DNA of 45,186 bases from Methanothermobacter sp049720995 (GCF_049720995.1 NZ_JBNASF010000014.1:1-45186), one strand, 5' to 3'. Counted from the first letter of the stretch, positions 28,402 to 39,081 are shown. Translations and numbers: made by a program. The notes: generated from the letters alone by a model not told the origin.

Positions 28402-28469
28402 CAATTTAACACCAGTTTCAGCTGCTTGGGAACATAAAAGTCAGTTGGATCTCTATAAACCCAGTTGGT

Positions 28470-28503
28470 TAAAAAAATAAATAAATTTTTTGGGCCGTGG
28501 CCC
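28470..28503 (-). terminator. terminator after hmd
   Basis: On the minus strand, directly after the hmd stop, GGGCCACGGCCC forms a short GC-rich hairpin. It is followed by AAAAAATTTATTTATTTTTTT, a U-rich tract. This is a plausible terminator for monocistronic hmd, allowing some read-through to hcgA. Confidence 0.6.
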
Positions 28504-28505
28504 GG

Positions 28506-29540
28506 TTATTTCTTCCTCTTCTCGAGGATTTCAAAGACGGTTGGAAGTATCTCTGCTGATGCTCCGAAGTTCATGGAGTCAGCTGTACCCAGGAGTGCAC
28601 CGGGGTCGAGGTTCTCTTCCATCTTGTCTATTCCAACCTTTTCCATGAGAGCTGTTATCTGCTCCAGGGACTCCTTGGCCATCATCTGTGCGAAACCTGC
28701 GGGTGCGCCGAGTACCTGTGTAACTGAATCCCTGTAGGATAGTATACCTGCGTAGGTTATTGCTGTCAGTGCTGAACACATGTCACAGACAGGACCGAGG
28801 AGTTCTGCTGGTAGCCGGTATGCGTTACCCCTGGCCTTCTGTCCGAGTTCGAAGAGGGTTCCTATTGCGTCCTCTGAGGCGTAGCCCTCTGCAATGTATA
28901 CCTGTCCCTTCATTTCAGGAACAGCGCCTGGGTGGTAGGATGTTACGTTGAGTGTTTCAGGTTTGGTTACCAGGTCGCCATGTTTCTGTTCAAAGATCTT
29001 GTAGAACTTGGTGGTTGGAATTGTGCAGGCGTGTGTGACTATTGCGCCAGGCTTTATGTCGTCTATGAACTTGTTTATTATGTCTGGCTGCATGTCACCC
29101 TTTGGGAACCAGGTCATGATGAAGTCTGCGTCTGCAACCGCTTCCCTGTCGTCTGTTGTTATTTCAAATCCAAGGTCTTCAGGGTGTGTGAAGTGTATTG
29201 CACCTTCTGGTGGTTTTGGAAGCTCCTTGGCGACTTCGTTGACCTTTTCCCGGATCTGTGGCATTATTTTTTCAGGGTCCTCCTTGTGGGCCTCTATGAC
29301 GTCCTCGTAGGCGAAGTCGTCTATGACTGTGAACTGGTTGTCGAATACAGGGTCTGCAACGACCACTTCGTCGACACCTGCAAGTTCCTTCAGCTCAGCA
29401 CCCATTGTTATTGTGGAATGGGTCATGGCTATTTCTGGTTTTCCAACCATTTCAGCGACTTCACAGGCCCTGGAAAAGTTTGTTATTCCACTGGCCGCGT
29501 GGGTCCTGTAACATCCCGCACCTAGTATTGCAAGTTTCAT
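28506..29540 (-). CDS. hmd: [Fe]-hydrogenase, H2-forming methylene-H4MPT dehydrogenase
   Basis: This 344-residue protein starts MKLAILGAGCYRTHAASGITNF at ATG 29540. GGAGTG lies six bases upstream and contains the alternative GTG 29549. Hmd transfers hydride from H2 to methenyl-H4MPT using the iron-guanylylpyridinol cofactor. The Rossmann loop 'ILGAGCYR' and the iron-ligand cysteine in 'VTHACTIPTTKF' (Cys172 by my count, equivalent to Cys176 of the M. jannaschii enzyme) are present. It heads hmd-hcgABCDEF. Confidence 0.97.
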   Translation of the reverse strand: MKLAILGAGCYRTHAASGITNFSRACEVAEMVGKPEIAMTHSTITMGAELKELAGVDEVVVADPVFDNQFTVIDDFAYEDVIEAHKEDPEKIMPQIREKVNEVAKELPKPPEGAIHFTHPEDLGFEITTDDREAVADADFIMTWFPKGDMQPDIINKFIDDIKPGAIVTHACTIPTTKFYKIFEQKHGDLVTKPETLNVTSYHPGAVPEMKGQVYIAEGYASEDAIGTLFELGQKARGNAYRLPAELLGPVCDMCSALTAITYAGILSYRDSVTQVLGAPAGFAQMMAKESLEQITALMEKVGIDKMEENLDPGALLGTADSMNFGASAEILPTVFEILEKRKK

Positions 29541-29562
29541 ATCTATCACTCCATTTCTGTAA

Positions 29563-29620
29563 TACTACTCATATTATTAGTAGTACAGATTAATCGGTTT
29601 CCAGTATAAATATATTTTTT
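29563..29620 (-). promoter_or_regulatory. hmd promoter and 5' dyad
   Basis: On the minus strand AAAAAATATATTTATAC (29620-29604) is a good BRE/TATA, giving a start near 29583. The RNA would then begin with TACTACT-N9-AGTAGTA (29585-29563), a 7-bp inverted repeat that could be a 5' hairpin or a repressor site at the start point. Hmd responds to H2 and nickel supply in this genus, so a regulatory role is reasonable but unproven. Confidence 0.55.
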
Positions 29621-29670
29621 GATAATTTTCAAACCAAAAAGCTTATAAATGGAATTGTTTTATCTGGAGG

Positions 29671-29735
29671 GGCAACTGTAGCCATCAGGAACATCACTGG
29701 GTTCCTGTGTGCTTTACAGCAGCTACAGGACACAG
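29671..29735 (+). ncRNA. candidate structured small RNA divergent from hmd
   Basis: A strong plus-strand promoter, CAAAAAG then CTTATAAAT (29635-29650), predicts a transcript from about 29671. No open frame of note follows. Instead three helices close: CTGTAGC (29676-29682) with GCTACAG (29722-29728); CAGGAAC (29686-29692) with GTTCCTG (29701-29707); and TGCT (29710-29713) with AGCA (29718-29721). A T-run (29785-29789) further down could end the RNA. A tRNA is ruled out by shape. An H/ACA guide was considered, since ACA directly follows the basal stem, but the pocket is not convincing. Helices were found by eye. Confidence 0.4.
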
Positions 29736-29837
29736 GGTGTTCATAATTATTAAAATATTAATATTAAAATTTCTCACCTTCCGGTTTTTAATTTCATTTA
29801 GAAGATCAGAGAGACACCCTCAGGGTTAAAGTGATGG

Positions 29838-29876
29838 GCTGTTTCCTCATTTTGCTGGATCCCCCTCTGGAACAGC
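29838..29876. other. inverted repeat in the hmd-flpE spacer
   Basis: GCTGTTTCC (29838-29846) pairs with GGAACAGC (29869-29876), 8 bp with one bulged T, around a 22-base loop. I see no clear promoter or coding potential here. The rest of 29740-30060 is very A/T-rich and holds no recognisable gene. Confidence 0.35.
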
Positions 29877-30062
29877 ATTAATAATAAAAAATAAATATTT
29901 ATTATGAACATATTTCCATGACCCCAAATATTAATCCTGAGTTTACAGGTCACTTAAATACTATTTTTTCATTTTTAAACATTTAGAAGAACTCAATTCA
30001 AAAAATAAACCCAAAAATTTCATATAATTCTTTTTGAAGCATTTTAATCATTTTTTTATTTT

Positions 30063-30079
30063 GGAAACATTTATATATG
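30063..30079 (+). promoter_or_regulatory. promoter of the flpECBD operon
   Basis: GGAAA followed by CATTTATATATG is a very good archaeal promoter. The start is expected near 30098. ATACTTAT occurs twice between TATA box and gene (30082-30089 and 30096-30103), a 14-base direct repeat at the start point. Confidence 0.65.
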
Positions 30080-30136
30080 TAATACTTATTAGCACATACT
30101 TATGATAAACATAAAACCGGAGGTTGTGGTGAAAGC

Positions 30137-30496
30137 ATGGAAATCCAGATTCAGAGGATTGGACTTTTTCGCCCTGAGAAAAACCCAAAATCGTGTACCC
30201 TGAGCCTTGATATGGACTGGAAAATTGACTACACAGATTTTGGAAATAACTCGGTGGGATACACATTTTATATGGAATCAGAAAGAGGAGTACCCCTGAA
30301 ATTCAAGGTGGAGGGGAAGGTTGTTCTTGAAGACTCTGAGAAACTACCCGGAAACCTATCTGAACTTCTGCTTGACCTTGGACTTAACATCATGGTGGAG
30401 ATGTTCAACATAACCCGTGATAGGACCATCAGCGTCCAGAATGAACTTCTCAGTATTGATGAGTTCAAGGGTAAGGTGAAAAATCTGGAGGTGTAG
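30137..30496 (+). CDS. flpE: hypothetical protein FlpE
   Basis: This 119-residue soluble protein has no motif I recognise. It has no cysteine cluster: the only Cys is in 'NPKSCTLSLDM'. It looks like a mixed alpha/beta protein, with a beta-rich N-terminal half and helical 'LSELLLDLGLNIMVEMFNI'. It is first in the set named flpECBDA in this genus. It ends four bases before flpC, which supports co-transcription. Function is unknown. Confidence 0.75.
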   Translation: MEIQIQRIGLFRPEKNPKSCTLSLDMDWKIDYTDFGNNSVGYTFYMESERGVPLKFKVEGKVVLEDSEKLPGNLSELLLDLGLNIMVEMFNITRDRTISVQNELLSIDEFKGKVKNLEV

Positions 30497-30500
30497 ATAA

Positions 30501-31529
30501 ATGATTGTGAAACACACCTTATGCCCTTCCTGCAGTGCAGGCTGTGGCGTGAATATTGTGGAGATGGGTGGCGCACCTGTGGGAACCTACCCCTACAGGA
30601 GACACCCGGTCAATGAGGGAAAGACATGCAGGGCCGGCAGGGATTGCTATGAAATCCCCTTGATGGACAGAGTAACATCCCCTGGAGTTAAAAAATCAGG
30701 GAAACTAAGTGGAGTGAACTGGGATGAGGCACTGGATAAATTAACAGAACTTCTTTCATCAGAGGACATATCCATCCTGACAACAGGAACCCTCACCAAT
30801 GAGGAGGCACTCAAACTCAGAGAAATCATAGAAAACTTTAATGTAAAAAAATCAGGTTTAATAACCGTTTTCCCTGAATTTGATTATCCTGAAATTGATA
30901 TCAGAAAGATCAGGGACTATGATAACATTGCAGTCATAGGAGATGCCATAACATGCGCCCCACTCATAGGTAGGAGAATATTCCATGCAATGGCTGCCGG
31001 AGCAGAGGTGAGATCCTATGACAGAAGGGATGAAACAAGAATGGCGGTAAATTCAGGGTTTCACATAACCTTCTCAGATGAGAGGGAGCTACTGAATGAT
31101 CTCCAGCAACTTCCAGGGGGGTCTCTGATTATAATAACACCTGAAATACCGGAAATTATAGGACCCGTTCTTGAGTTCTCATCTGAAAATGAATTTGATG
31201 TTCTCCCCATCTTTGAAGACTTCAACACGAGGGGGGTGATGCAACATTTACCTCCCGTTAATGAAGGAGAATTTGATTCTGTCTGGTTAATAGATCCCGG
31301 TGCAGCTGCAGAGCCGGTGGATGTATCAGGAAAATTCGTTCTCCAGTCCATAAGAACTGAAGGTCTGACACCTGATATTTTCCTTCCAGTGGCAGCATGG
31401 TGTGAAAAATCAGGTTCATACACCAGCACAGCGGGATACACCATGAAACTTGAACCCGCACTGCAGGCACCAGAAGGGGTTCTCTCAGACATGGAAATAT
31501 TTGAAAGAATACTCAGGGCAGGTGATTGA
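30501..31529 (+). CDS. flpC: FlpC, shortened formate dehydrogenase alpha-like protein
   Basis: This 342-residue protein is related to the N-terminal part of molybdopterin oxidoreductases (FdhA, FwdB). The [4Fe-4S] motif is complete: C8-X2-C11-X3-C15-X27-C43. It is about half as long as FdhA, and I see no active-site Cys/Sec context and no C-terminal pterin-binding domain. It may therefore be an electron-transfer remnant or use a partner. The ATG at 30501 follows GGAGGTG. FlpB and FlpD follow, homologues of FdhB and MvhD, so a formate- or F420-linked electron module is plausible (inference). Confidence 0.82.
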   Translation: MIVKHTLCPSCSAGCGVNIVEMGGAPVGTYPYRRHPVNEGKTCRAGRDCYEIPLMDRVTSPGVKKSGKLSGVNWDEALDKLTELLSSEDISILTTGTLTNEEALKLREIIENFNVKKSGLITVFPEFDYPEIDIRKIRDYDNIAVIGDAITCAPLIGRRIFHAMAAGAEVRSYDRRDETRMAVNSGFHITFSDERELLNDLQQLPGGSLIIITPEIPEIIGPVLEFSSENEFDVLPIFEDFNTRGVMQHLPPVNEGEFDSVWLIDPGAAAEPVDVSGKFVLQSIRTEGLTPDIFLPVAAWCEKSGSYTSTAGYTMKLEPALQAPEGVLSDMEIFERILRAGD

Positions 31530-31530
31530 G

Positions 31531-32679
31531 ATGAAGTACTTCCTTGCACGGGCTACAGACGAGGAGATTCAGAGAAAAGGAGAATGTGGAGGAGCGGTGA
31601 CAGCCATATTCAAGTACATGCTGGATAAAGAAGTTGTGGACGCTGTACTAACACTGGAAAGGGGAGATGACGTGTATGATGGAATCCCCGTTCTACTTGA
31701 GGATTCTTCAGGTATAGAATCAACCTGCGGTTCCCTGCACTGCGCACCCACCATGTTCGGGGACCTCATATCCCGCTATCTAAGTGATATGAGGCTGGCC
31801 GTAGCTGTAAAACCCTGTGATGCAATGGCAATAAGGGAGCTTGAGAAGAGGCACCAGATAGACCCTGATAAGGTATACAAGATCGGGCTGAACTGCGGCG
31901 GAACCCTTGCCCCTGTATCCGCCCGGGAAATGATAGAGACCTTCTATGAGATAGACCCTGATGATGTTGTGAGTGAGGAGATTGACAGGGGTAAATTCAT
32001 AGTGGAACTCAGGGATGGAAGTCACAGGGAGATCTCAATCGATTACCTTGAGGAGGAGGGTTTCGGGAGACGGGAGAACTGTCAGCGCTGCGAAATAATG
32101 GTCCCACGCAACGCTGATATAGCCTGTGGAAACTGGGGTGCAGAGGACGGATGGACCTTCATAGAGGTCAACACTGAAAGAGGTCAGGAGATCATTGATG
32201 GCGCCCGCAGCAGTGGATACATTGAGGTGAGGGAACCCTCCAAGAAGATGATAAAGATAAGGGAGAAAATCGAAAATGCAATGATCAGCATGGCCAGAAG
32301 GTTTCAGGATAAATACCTTGATGAGGAATACCCCTCACTGGATGAATGGAATGAGTACTGGAAGCGCTGTATAAACTGCTTCGCATGCAGGGACGCCTGT
32401 CCGGTATGCTTCTGCAGGGAATGTGAACTTGAAAGGGACTACCTCCTGGAATCAGATGAGAAGGCACCGGACCCCCTCACATTCCAGGGAGTGAGGCTCT
32501 CGCACATGGGCTTCAGCTGCATCAACTGCGGCCAGTGCGAGGATGTCTGCCCAATGGACATACCCATTGCAAGGATCTACCACAGGATACAGAAAAAATA
32601 CCGTAACAGGACGGGATTCAAAGCAGGGGTGAGCCAGGAACTGCCCCCAATGTACAGCGGGGAGAAGGATCAGGGGTGA
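31531..32679 (+). CDS. flpB: FlpB, F420-linked FdhB/FrhB-family iron-sulfur flavoprotein
   Basis: The start is ATG 31531 (MKYFLARATDEEIQRKGECG), preceded by AGGTGAT, giving 382 residues. The frame extends upstream inside flpC without support. The N-terminal ~270 residues are of the FrhB/FdhB F420-binding type ('GECGGAVTAIFKYMLD', 'AVKPCDAMAIRELEKR'). The C-terminus has two cluster regions: C280, C283, C286, C290 with extra C293, C295, C298; and C330, C333, C336, C340. Such proteins pass electrons between F420H2, FAD and Fe-S clusters. Partners are probably FlpC and FlpD. Confidence 0.87.
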   Translation: MKYFLARATDEEIQRKGECGGAVTAIFKYMLDKEVVDAVLTLERGDDVYDGIPVLLEDSSGIESTCGSLHCAPTMFGDLISRYLSDMRLAVAVKPCDAMAIRELEKRHQIDPDKVYKIGLNCGGTLAPVSAREMIETFYEIDPDDVVSEEIDRGKFIVELRDGSHREISIDYLEEEGFGRRENCQRCEIMVPRNADIACGNWGAEDGWTFIEVNTERGQEIIDGARSSGYIEVREPSKKMIKIREKIENAMISMARRFQDKYLDEEYPSLDEWNEYWKRCINCFACRDACPVCFCRECELERDYLLESDEKAPDPLTFQGVRLSHMGFSCINCGQCEDVCPMDIPIARIYHRIQKKYRNRTGFKAGVSQELPPMYSGEKDQG

Positions 32680-32683
32680 TATG

Positions 32684-33094
32684 ATGAGTTTCGAGCCAAA
32701 GATAGTTGGTTTCTGCTGTAACTGGTGTTCCTATGGCGGAGCGGATACCGCGGGAACAGCGAGGATGCAGTATCCACCCAACGTCCGCATAATAAGGGTG
32801 ATGTGTTCAGGCCGCGTTAACGCCTCAATGATACTGAAGGCCTTCCGCGAGGGTGCAGATGGCGTCTTTGTCGGCGGATGCCACATAGGGGACTGCCACT
32901 ATGATTCAGGAAACTACAAATGGAAAAGAAGGGCCCGGTTCATTGAGGATATCCTCCCTGAATTTGGCGTAGATAAGGAAAGGTTCAGGTGGGAGTGGAT
33001 ATCAGCATCAGAGGGTGAAAAATTTCAGAAAACAATGCAGGATTTCTATGAGACTGTAAAATCCCTTGGGCCACTGAAGAGGGCGGGAAAATAG
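32684..33094 (+). CDS. flpD: FlpD, MvhD-like electron-transfer subunit
   Basis: This 136-residue paralogue of MvhD (34896-35321) shares 'CCNWCSYGGADTAGTARMQYP', 'VMCSGR' and 'GCHIGDCHYDSGNYK' with their cysteines, which bind a [2Fe-2S] cluster in MvhD. MvhD links a hydrogenase to HdrA. FlpD could link FlpB/FlpC to HdrABC in the same way (inference). I prefer ATG 32684 because GGTG (32675-32678) is then five bases away; ATG 32681 is the alternative. A strong terminator follows. Confidence 0.88.
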   Translation: MSFEPKIVGFCCNWCSYGGADTAGTARMQYPPNVRIIRVMCSGRVNASMILKAFREGADGVFVGGCHIGDCHYDSGNYKWKRRARFIEDILPEFGVDKERFRWEWISASEGEKFQKTMQDFYETVKSLGPLKRAGK

Positions 33095-33102
33095 CAGGTA
33101 TT

Positions 33103-33148
33103 AAAATTATGGGTTAAAGCAGCATGTTCTTATTAACCCATAATTTTT
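33103..33148 (+). terminator. terminator after flpD
   Basis: AAAATTATGGGTTAA (33103-33117) pairs perfectly over 15 bp with TTAACCCATAATTTT (33133-33147), followed by T. This separates flpECBD from flpA/hcgG. Confidence 0.8.
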
Positions 33149-33150
33149 GT

Positions 33151-33163
33151 CAAAATTTATAAC
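33151..33163 (+). promoter_or_regulatory. promoter of flpA/hcgG
   Basis: CAAAATTTATAAC is a good BRE/TATA directly after the flpD terminator. The start is expected near 33185, about 25 bases before the ATG at 33210, with AAGGTGA as ribosome site. Confidence 0.6.
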
Positions 33164-33209
33164 ATCTGGTATCAGAGTGAATCACAGTGACCTATGAAGG
33201 TGAAACAAT

Positions 33210-34727
33210 ATGCACGATATCATCAGGGAAGCAGTGGATAATCCTGAAACTGCATGGGAAATCATGAAAATGGACAGGGATGTCATCGCGGTTGTGGATG
33301 CAATTTCTGACCTTTCAAGGGAGGATAAGATTAAGCTGGGGGCCACCTTCAAGAGGTTTCCCCTCGGCTGTGACCTCACAGAGATCATTGTGGGCACCTG
33401 CGCATCTGACCTTGAGAGGATGGATCTTATTGGAAACTGCATCCTTTCAGACACGATAGGTGCAACAATACACGTCTGTGCCTATGCATTTGCAGATATA
33501 GCCGAGAACTACGGCATGAGGCCTGTGGATCTCATGAGGGAGGTGCGGGAGACCACTGAGGTCCCCCTGGACCTTGACCACTTTGGAAGATACGGCCCCA
33601 TGAGGTTTCCCCGGTCAATAACCGGATGCGGAGGCCAATGTTACCTGGAGGGACCCCCCTTTGAGGGCTGTCCAAGGCAACGTATACATTCAAGACTCCT
33701 TGAAAAGGAAAAGGAGGGCCTGCCTGACAGGGATGAATGGGTTGAACTTGCCTCCTCTGTGGCTGTTAACCTCACACCTGTTCAGGGGGCTGAAAACCAT
33801 GCAGCACCCCTTGATGAGGCAGAAGAGGTCCTTCAACTTGCAAGGAAGCATGGTAAGGGTGTTGAGGCCATAATGTTCGTTGGAGATGGATACGATGACC
33901 TCATATCTGGCTTTGAGGCAGGACTCCATATGGGGGTCGATGTATTCGTACTTGAGGGCGGCCCATTCAACCTTGCCTCTGACAGACTCGACGCCTTTGC
34001 AGGGGCTGTTGCCGCAGCAAGGATCCTTACACCAGGGAGAATCGTTGCAACCAACGGCGCATATGAGGACGAGTGCCGCATAGGGCTAAGGGCAGGGCTG
34101 AACGCCATAATAACAGGTTTCCCAAAGAACCACCATGGTTACATGTGTGGTTACAGTCCCGGCACAGCAAGAAGGGGTAAGTTTGGCCTCCCCAGGGTCA
34201 TGAAGATAATGAGGGAGGAGGTTGAGGCTGCTCTCACACCTGTACCAGTGCAGAAGCCCCAGCTTGAGGCCCTTGCAGCTGCAGTAAAGGTTTCAGGGAG
34301 AGAGAATGTTTATCCAGAAACCATCGGGCATACATACGTGGGCGACGCCCACTGGGCATGCCTCCCATCAACTCCACTCTATGAACGGGTTAAGATAAAT
34401 AGAGACGTGGATACGCTTGTGGAGATGGCCAGAAATGGAGATATACACGGAACAGTGGCAATCTTTGGCGCAAGATTTGTATCATGGGTTATTGCAAAGA
34501 AACTCGATGGAATGGTGGATGAATTCGTACTTGTGGACAGTGACCCGTGGGTTGAATGGGTTAGCACCGATAACCTCAGATCAGAAATTAAAACAGAGGT
34601 CCGATGTGGCGGTTCCAGTGACGCGGATGCATACAGGGATTCGGATTCAGCCATAGTTTCCACGACCATCCCGGAGATCGCTGCAAGAATTTCCGGAAAA
34701 TTCAGAGAGGCGGTGACACTTGTATGA
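33210..34727 (+). CDS. hcgG: HcgG (FlpA), FeGP-cofactor biosynthesis protein
   Basis: This 505-residue protein is known in this genus as FlpA and corresponds to HcgG, the seventh gene co-occurring with hmd. The middle part has conserved cysteines ('SITGCGGQCYLEGPPFEGCPRQR'). The C-terminal ~110 residues look like a Rossmann domain ('GTVAIFGARFVSWVIAKKLDGMVDEFVLVDSDPW'), partly reminiscent of fibrillarin-like or Hmd-like folds. It is required for cofactor assembly, and iron-ligand chemistry has been proposed. Here it stands apart from hcgA-F with its own promoter. The HcgG name rests on my recollection of family membership. Confidence 0.75.
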   Translation: MHDIIREAVDNPETAWEIMKMDRDVIAVVDAISDLSREDKIKLGATFKRFPLGCDLTEIIVGTCASDLERMDLIGNCILSDTIGATIHVCAYAFADIAENYGMRPVDLMREVRETTEVPLDLDHFGRYGPMRFPRSITGCGGQCYLEGPPFEGCPRQRIHSRLLEKEKEGLPDRDEWVELASSVAVNLTPVQGAENHAAPLDEAEEVLQLARKHGKGVEAIMFVGDGYDDLISGFEAGLHMGVDVFVLEGGPFNLASDRLDAFAGAVAAARILTPGRIVATNGAYEDECRIGLRAGLNAIITGFPKNHHGYMCGYSPGTARRGKFGLPRVMKIMREEVEAALTPVPVQKPQLEALAAAVKVSGRENVYPETIGHTYVGDAHWACLPSTPLYERVKINRDVDTLVEMARNGDIHGTVAIFGARFVSWVIAKKLDGMVDEFVLVDSDPWVEWVSTDNLRSEIKTEVRCGGSSDADAYRDSDSAIVSTTIPEIAARISGKFREAVTLV

Positions 34728-34820
34728 ACATCATTTAACGGTTTAATGGGGAGCCGGCAGTATTAAAAATAATAAAAATTTTAACCACACATATAAAATT
34801 TTCGAAATTGTTTCATAAGT

Positions 34821-34874
34821 AACCTTTATACTTGCCACTCCTAAACCATATACCAAGTACAATTATAAGTACAA
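34821..34874 (+). promoter_or_regulatory. mvh promoter with repeated AAGTACAA
   Basis: AACCTTTATACTT (34821-34833) is the likely TATA box, with a start near 34852. AAGTACAA occurs at 34855-34862 and 34867-34874, a direct repeat of period 12 just downstream, before AAGGAGG. An alternative TATA is ACATATAAAA near 34789. Nothing else is evident in 34728-34895. Confidence 0.5.
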
Positions 34875-34895
34875 CCCAAGCAAGGAGGAAACTCT

Positions 34896-35321
34896 ATGGC
34901 TGAAGATGACATAAAGATTGTGATGTTCTGTTGTAACTGGTGTTCCTACGGTGGAGCGGACACTGCAGGAACAGCAAGGATGCAGTACCCTACAAACATT
35001 AGGGTTATCCGTGTGATGTGCTCAGGAAGGATAGAGCCACAGTTTGTTCTCAAGGCATTCAGGGAAGGCGCTGACGGTGTTCTCGTAACAGGATGCCACC
35101 ACGGTGACTGCCACTACGACGCAGGAAACTACAAGCTCGACAGGAGAATGAGACTGATCTACAAACTGGCAGATGAGCTTGGAATTGGCAGGGAAAGGAT
35201 CCACCACGACTGGATATCCGCATCAGAGGGTGAAAAATTCGCTGAAACCGTCAAGATGATGGTTGACAGAATAAGGGCCCTTGGTCCATCACCAATCAAA
35301 AAACAGCTAGCTGAAGCATAA
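34896..35321 (+). CDS. mvhD: F420-non-reducing hydrogenase, iron-sulfur subunit D
   Basis: This 141-residue MvhD carries a [2Fe-2S] cluster and connects MvhAG to HdrA in the electron-bifurcating Mvh-Hdr complex. Conserved cysteines occur in 'FCCNWCSYGGADTAG', 'VMCSGR' and 'GCHHGDCHYDAG'. AAGGAGGAAA precedes the ATG. It is first in mvhDGAB, 12 bases before mvhG. Confidence 0.97.
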   Translation: MAEDDIKIVMFCCNWCSYGGADTAGTARMQYPTNIRVIRVMCSGRIEPQFVLKAFREGADGVLVTGCHHGDCHYDAGNYKLDRRMRLIYKLADELGIGRERIHHDWISASEGEKFAETVKMMVDRIRALGPSPIKKQLAEA

Positions 35322-35333
35322 GGAGGATGTTAA

Positions 35334-36260
35334 ATGGCTGAAAAGGCAAAAATAGGAACAATGTGGCTTGGAGGATGCTCCGGCTGCCACCTGTCCATTG
35401 CAGACTTACACGAAGCACTTCTGGATGTCATGGAACTTGCTGACTTTGAATTCAGCCCTGTTTTAATGGACACAAAATACGATGAAATCCCTGAACTCGA
35501 TGTTGTTATCATCGAGGGCGGAATCGTAAACGATGAAAACAGGGAATTCGCAGAGGAGCTCAGGGAAAAGGCCAAATTTGTCGTAAGTTACGGTACATGT
35601 GCTGTATACGGAGGCATACCAGGCCTCAGGAACCTCTGGGACAAGGAGGAGGTCATAGAGGAAGCCTACATCAACTCAATAACAACACCAAACGAGGAGG
35701 GTGTCATACCATCCGAAGAGGTACCACACCTTGAGGGAAGGGTCAAGCCACTCGGTGAAGTCATAGACGTTGACTTTGAAATTCCTGGATGCCCACCAAG
35801 ATCTGATGTTGTCGCTGAGGTTGTTCTCGCACTCCTCAAGGGCGAAGAAATAGAACTGCCAAGCACAAACCTCTGTGAGGTCTGCCCAAGGGAAAAACCA
35901 CCGGAAGGCCTTGCAATGGACTTCATAAAAAGGCAGTTCGAGGTTGGTAAACCAGAGGATGACCTCTGTCTCATACCACAGGGACTCATATGCATGGGCC
36001 CAGCAACCATATCAATCTGCGGTGCAGAGTGCCCTAGCATAGCCATACCATGCCGTGGCTGCTACGGTCCAACAGCACGTGTGGAGGACCAGGGTGCCAA
36101 GATGATAAGTGCCATAGCCTCTGACTACAAGGTCGAGGAGGACAAAACCGTCGACCCTGAGGAAGTGGCTGAACAGCTGGATGACATTGTTGGAACATTC
36201 TACACATTCACACTTCCAGCAGCACTCATACCAATGAAAATAAAGAAGGAGGGTAAATAA
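35334..36260 (+). CDS. mvhG: F420-non-reducing [NiFe]-hydrogenase small subunit
   Basis: This 308-residue small subunit carries three Fe-S clusters that lead electrons away from the NiFe site. Motifs: 'WLGGCSGCHLS' near residue 14 (proximal cluster pair), 'VSYGTCAVYGG', 'IPGCPPRSD' and the C-terminal 'CPSIAIPCRGCYGPTARVED'. No Tat signal is present, so it is cytoplasmic. It ends one base before mvhA. Confidence 0.97.
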   Translation: MAEKAKIGTMWLGGCSGCHLSIADLHEALLDVMELADFEFSPVLMDTKYDEIPELDVVIIEGGIVNDENREFAEELREKAKFVVSYGTCAVYGGIPGLRNLWDKEEVIEEAYINSITTPNEEGVIPSEEVPHLEGRVKPLGEVIDVDFEIPGCPPRSDVVAEVVLALLKGEEIELPSTNLCEVCPREKPPEGLAMDFIKRQFEVGKPEDDLCLIPQGLICMGPATISICGAECPSIAIPCRGCYGPTARVEDQGAKMISAIASDYKVEEDKTVDPEEVAEQLDDIVGTFYTFTLPAALIPMKIKKEGK

Positions 36261-36261
36261 G

Positions 36262-37680
<1,419 letters not shown>

Positions 37681-37704
37681 TTTCACCCGGGTAAAGGTGG
37701 TAAA

Positions 37705-38943
<1,239 letters not shown>

Positions 38944-39064
38944 ACCCACCTCTTTTTTGTTTTTCAGGATGACTCCGGACTTCACATGCCACATGTTATT
39001 ATTCAGAATAATATTTTTATGAAACCCATTTTTTCATATTTAAAATTTTTCTTTTTTTCCTTTT

Positions 39065-39081
39065 GAAAACATTTATATTAT
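39065..39081 (+). promoter_or_regulatory. promoter of the mrt operon
   Basis: GAAAACATTTATATTAT combines an A-rich BRE and a TATA box. The start is expected near 39100, which leaves a leader of about 270 bases before mrtB. A T-run after mvhB (CTCTTTTTTGTTTTTC) probably ends mvh transcription. Confidence 0.6.

Noticed and set aside
28932..29525. 197-residue open frame antisense to hmd
   Set aside because: It is a shadow of the strongly biased codon use of hmd. It is rich in Cys, Val, Tyr and Trp in no family pattern, with no ribosome site.
29671..29735. tRNA or H/ACA guide RNA identity for the structured element
   Set aside because: No acceptor/anticodon/T-arm arrangement is present despite a GGGTTC segment. 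The internal loop is too asymmetric for a clear pseudouridylation pocket. It is kept only as an unclassified candidate RNA.
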